Assembly (NCBI RefSeq): GCF_016807805.1
Contig: NZ_CP063362.1
Coordinates: 2,531,001-2,595,000, forward strand
Length of the DNA stretch: 64,000 nucleotides
Direction: 5' to 3'
Origin: Xanthobacter dioxanivorans
GTDB taxonomy: Bacteria; Pseudomonadota; Alphaproteobacteria; Rhizobiales; Xanthobacteraceae
Every line of letters starts with the position of its first letter. Positions within the stretch are counted from its first letter, which is position 1. Shown piece by piece: positions 61,695 through 64,000 of this stretch. Under the pieces are notes generated by a model. That model was not told the DNA's origin and did no database searches. It saw only the letters and a list, made by a program, of their open reading frames with translations. The translations under genes and the position numbers were made by a program.

Positions 61695-62275
61695 TCCTTT
61701 AGCGCGTGGCAAGGCCACGCATCTGATTGATGTGGTTGAAGAAACGTTCGATGTGGTCCTCTGGCGATAGAGCCACGGACTGAAGGCGAAGGTGCGCTTG
61801 CGGATGACACGTGGCGGCACCTTGGCAAAGGTGCTGCGCTCCGCCATCTCGGCGCGGATGGCGTCGGTGTCGTAGGCCTTGTCGGCGAGAAGGATGCCGC
61901 CCGGTGGGAAGCGGGCCAGCAACTCCCGCCCTGCGGGTGCATCGCCCGCCTGTCCGGCGGTCAGGGCGAGATGGATGGGCCTGCCTTCAGCATCGCCCAG
62001 GGCATGGATCTTGGTGGTCAGGCCGCCCTGGGAGCGTCCCATGCAACGATCGTCGGTGCCGTCCTGGCCCCCTTTTTGACCGCGGCGCCGTGCTGGTGCA
62101 CCCGAACACAGGAACTGTCGATCACGACGATGTTGCCGTCATAGGCGGCCGAGACCGCCTCCAGCGGCCGGCCCAGACTCCGGCCGCCCGCCAGCGCACG
62201 AAAAGGTTGTAGAAGGTTGTGCGCGGTCCATAGCGTTCTGGCACGTCCCGCATGCGCAAATTTATGAGGCCGCGG
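61695..62275 (-). pseudogene. IS5-family transposase, frameshifted remnant
   Basis: Recognisable IS5 pieces lie in several frames: LRMRDVPERYGPRTTFYNLF near 62225-62275, the central GRSQGGLTTKIHALGDAEGR, and LLADKAYDTDAIRAEMAERS. The end is FAFSPWLYRQR, with H-I-E-R-F-F-N in another frame. At least two frameshifts are present, so it is inactive. It is related to the fragment at 56698 but not identical. Confidence 0.8.
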
Positions 62276-62291
62276 CCTAGTGCCAGCGCCC

Positions 62292-63506
62292 CTACATCTT
62301 CTTCACAAGCGGGCATTCGCTTTCGGCGAGCGGGCGGAAGGCCCGGTCGCCGGGCACGGTCGCCGTGAGCTTGTAATAGTCCCACGGCGCCTTGGACTCC
62401 GCCGGCGTCTTCACCTGGAACAGGTACATGTCGCGGATGACGCGGCCGTCCTCGCGCACCTTGCCATCCTTGGTCATGAAATCATTGACCGGCGTGTCCT
62501 TCATCTTCGCCATCACCACGCTGGCGGCATCCGTCTTCGCCGCCTTAACGGCCTTCAGGTAGTGGGTCACGGCGCCGTAGACACCCGCCTGGTAGAAGGT
62601 GGGCATGGCCTTGCGCTTCTCGTAGAAGCGCTTGGCGAAGGCGCGGGTGCCGTCATTCATGTCCCAGTAGAAGGGAGCGGTGAGGCGGATGCCCTGCGTG
62701 GCCTTGAGGCCGAGGGCGTGCACCTCCGTATCGGCGAGGAGCAGGGCCGCAATAGTCTTGCCCGATTCCGTAAGGCCGAACTCCGCGGCCTGCTTGATGG
62801 CATTCTGCGTATCGAGGCCGGCGGTCGCGAGGGCGACGACCTCTGCCTTGGAGCTCTGGGCCTGCAGCAGGAAGGATGAGAAATCCGGCGCATTGGCCGG
62901 CATCCGCACTGAGCCATAGACCTTGCCGCCCGCCGTCTGGACCACCGCGCCGGTGTCACGCTCCAGCGCATGGCCGAAGGCATAGTCGGAGGTCAGGAAG
63001 AACCAGTTCTTCAGGCCGGAGGCCACCACCGCATCCCCGGTCACATGGGCGAGGGCGTAGGTGTCATAGGTCCAGTGGATGCCGTTCGGCGAGCAGGCCT
63101 TGCCGGTCAGGTCCGAGGAGGCGGGCGAGGAGAAGATGGCGATGCGGTCCTTCTCCCGCGTGATCTGCTGCACGGCCAACGCCACGGCGGAATTGGGCAC
63201 GTCCATGATGGTGTCGACGCCGTCCACCTCGTACCATTTGCGTGCCGTCGCGGCGCCGATGTCGGCCTTGTTCTGGTGATCGGCGGAGATGATCTCCACC
63301 TTCGCGCCCTCGATGGGGCCGAAGTCCGCCACCGCCATTTCCGCTGCAAGGATGGAGCCGGCGCCGGTGGAGTCGGACAGCTGGCCGGACAGGTCCGTCA
63401 GGATGCCGATCTTCACCGTGCCGTCCGAATAGGACTGGGCCCGGGCGCCGGCGAGCGGTAGGGCGATGGCCACCGCACATGCGGCCGCCAGCATCGTCTT
63501 TTTCAT
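62292..63506 (-). CDS. Periplasmic substrate-binding protein of a branched-chain-type ABC transporter
   Basis: The 404-residue protein has a signal peptide (MLAAACAVAIALPLAGARAQ) and a Leu/Ile/Val-type fold: VKIGILTDLSGQLSDSTGAG, AADHQNKADIGAATARKWYE-like text and FFLTSDYAFGHALERDTGAV. It differs from the element's own binding protein (52988). It probably binds an amino acid or aromatic/carboxylic acid; the ligand is not predictable. It precedes a flavoprotein gene. Confidence 0.9.
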   Translation of the reverse strand: MKKTMLAAACAVAIALPLAGARAQSYSDGTVKIGILTDLSGQLSDSTGAGSILAAEMAVADFGPIEGAKVEIISADHQNKADIGAATARKWYEVDGVDTIMDVPNSAVALAVQQITREKDRIAIFSSPASSDLTGKACSPNGIHWTYDTYALAHVTGDAVVASGLKNWFFLTSDYAFGHALERDTGAVVQTAGGKVYGSVRMPANAPDFSSFLLQAQSSKAEVVALATAGLDTQNAIKQAAEFGLTESGKTIAALLLADTEVHALGLKATQGIRLTAPFYWDMNDGTRAFAKRFYEKRKAMPTFYQAGVYGAVTHYLKAVKAAKTDAASVVMAKMKDTPVNDFMTKDGKVREDGRVIRDMYLFQVKTPAESKAPWDYYKLTATVPGDRAFRPLAESECPLVKKM

Positions 63507-63531
63507 AGTTGTCCTCCCTCTTGTATCTGGT

Positions 63532-64000
63532 TCAGAGCGCCGCCTTCAGGCGTGGGGCGAGGTTCGCGGCCGCGTGCAGGCCCGCAAGGCGACCGAACAC
63601 GGCGCCACGCAGCACGGAGGTCGAGCCCGTATAGACTTGGTGATAAAGACCCACCGTCTCGCCGGCGGCGTAGAGGCCGGGGATGACCTTGCCATCGCCA
63701 TCCAGCACCTGCGCCGAGGCGTTCACCTTCACGCCGCCGAAGGTGAAGCAGGCGGTGGAGATGATGGGATAGGCGCGGAACGGCGACGTCTCGATCCGCC
63801 GGCACCAGTGCGATTTGCGGGGCTCGAGGCCCGTGGTCGCCCGGTGGTCGATGGCGAAGGGGGTGAAGTCGCCGCTGTCGTCAGGACAGGCGGCATTGAA
63901 GGCGGCGATGGTGCTGAGGGTCTCGGCCGGCAGCCCCAGCTTTTCCACCAGCGCCTCCAGCGTGGGCGCCTCCACTGCCGGAATATCCGAGCGAATGGAG
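63532..64000 (-). CDS. FAD-binding dehydrogenase (tricarballylate dehydrogenase-like), C-terminal part
   Basis: The frame is open to the right edge, so the N-terminus is missing. The visible 155 residues (FTFGGVKVNASAQVLDGDGK, GLYAAGETVGLYHQVYTGST, VLRGAVFGRLAGLHAAANL) are the C-terminal half of a fumarate-reductase-like (FAD_binding_2) flavoprotein with resemblance to TcuA. It is adjacent to, and could share a pathway with, the binding protein gene. Confidence 0.75.
   Translation of the reverse strand, partial: SIRSDIPAVEAPTLEALVEKLGLPAETLSTIAAFNAACPDDSGDFTPFAIDHRATTGLEPRKSHWCRRIETSPFRAYPIISTACFTFGGVKVNASAQVLDGDGKVIPGLYAAGETVGLYHQVYTGSTSVLRGAVFGRLAGLHAAANLAPRLKAAL

Overview
The window is GC-rich alphaproteobacterial DNA. 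Gene content and protein style suggest Hyphomicrobiales, perhaps near Xanthobacteraceae; this is an inference, because no rRNA or marker gene is present. Most of it (about 1 to 61 kb) reads as one integrative and conjugative element with an RPA-type replication initiator and a Trb mating apparatus, related in gene order to the Tn4371 family. Its apparent right end is a 47-bp copy of the 3' end of a tRNA-Arg(CCG) gene at 61001-61047, next to a tyrosine integrase (59464-60822, minus strand). The left end lies outside the window.

Layout. 1-894: edge-truncated gene of unknown function. 1.2-9.5 kb: maintenance genes (DUF932, ParB-like, Toprim, DUF2493, DUF736); the first two have nearly identical hairpin leaders. 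9.6-13.6 kb: regulation and replication (XRE, two DUF2285 proteins, HTH/AlpA-like protein, RepA, iterons, ParA, RHH protein). Three consecutive genes here each carry a frameshift. 13.6-21.5 kb: transfer genes (DUF2840, TraF peptidase, lytic transglycosylase, relaxase, TraG coupling protein, RHH protein), with an IS110 element splitting a small ORF before the relaxase. 21.6-32.5 kb: accessory cargo inside the transfer region, between the RHH gene and trbB. 32.8-42.4 kb: trbB-C-D-E-J-K-L-F-G-I and a frameshifted DUF2274 gene, closed by a convergent LysR gene.

The accessory region at 21.6-29.0 kb is the most unusual part. A divergent XRE regulator faces an OGG-like HhH-GPD DNA glycosylase, a Gly-rich small protein, a PfkB-kinase/nucleoside-2-deoxyribosyltransferase fusion, a QueC-like 7-deazaguanine enzyme and a SagB-like nitroreductase. 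An ATP-grasp-like protein, a tiny charged protein and a dGTPase-type HD hydrolase follow. OGG-like and QueC-like proteins together are known as ancillary parts of type IV CBASS, but no CD-NTase, TGT or other signalling gene is present. I propose this as an undescribed nucleobase/nucleotide-handling, probably anti-phage, module. Beside it lie a DUF3800 gene and an XRE-ImmA/IrrE gene with an unknown partner.

43.7-56.7 kb is catabolic cargo, nearly all on the minus strand: a CoA-transferase, acyl-CoA dehydrogenase, MaoC hydratase and CitE-like lyase set resembling the itaconate (ict-ich-ccl) operon; a cobalt-type nitrile hydratase with its accessory protein; a branched-chain-amino-acid-type ABC importer; an amidase; and a divergent LysR regulator. 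Together they could import a nitrile or amide, convert it to an acid, and cleave its CoA ester. 56.7-57.75 kb holds nested IS5 and IS21 remnants. Beyond the att site (61-64 kb) are a decayed IS5 copy, a periplasmic binding protein and the end of a flavoprotein dehydrogenase, probably chromosomal.
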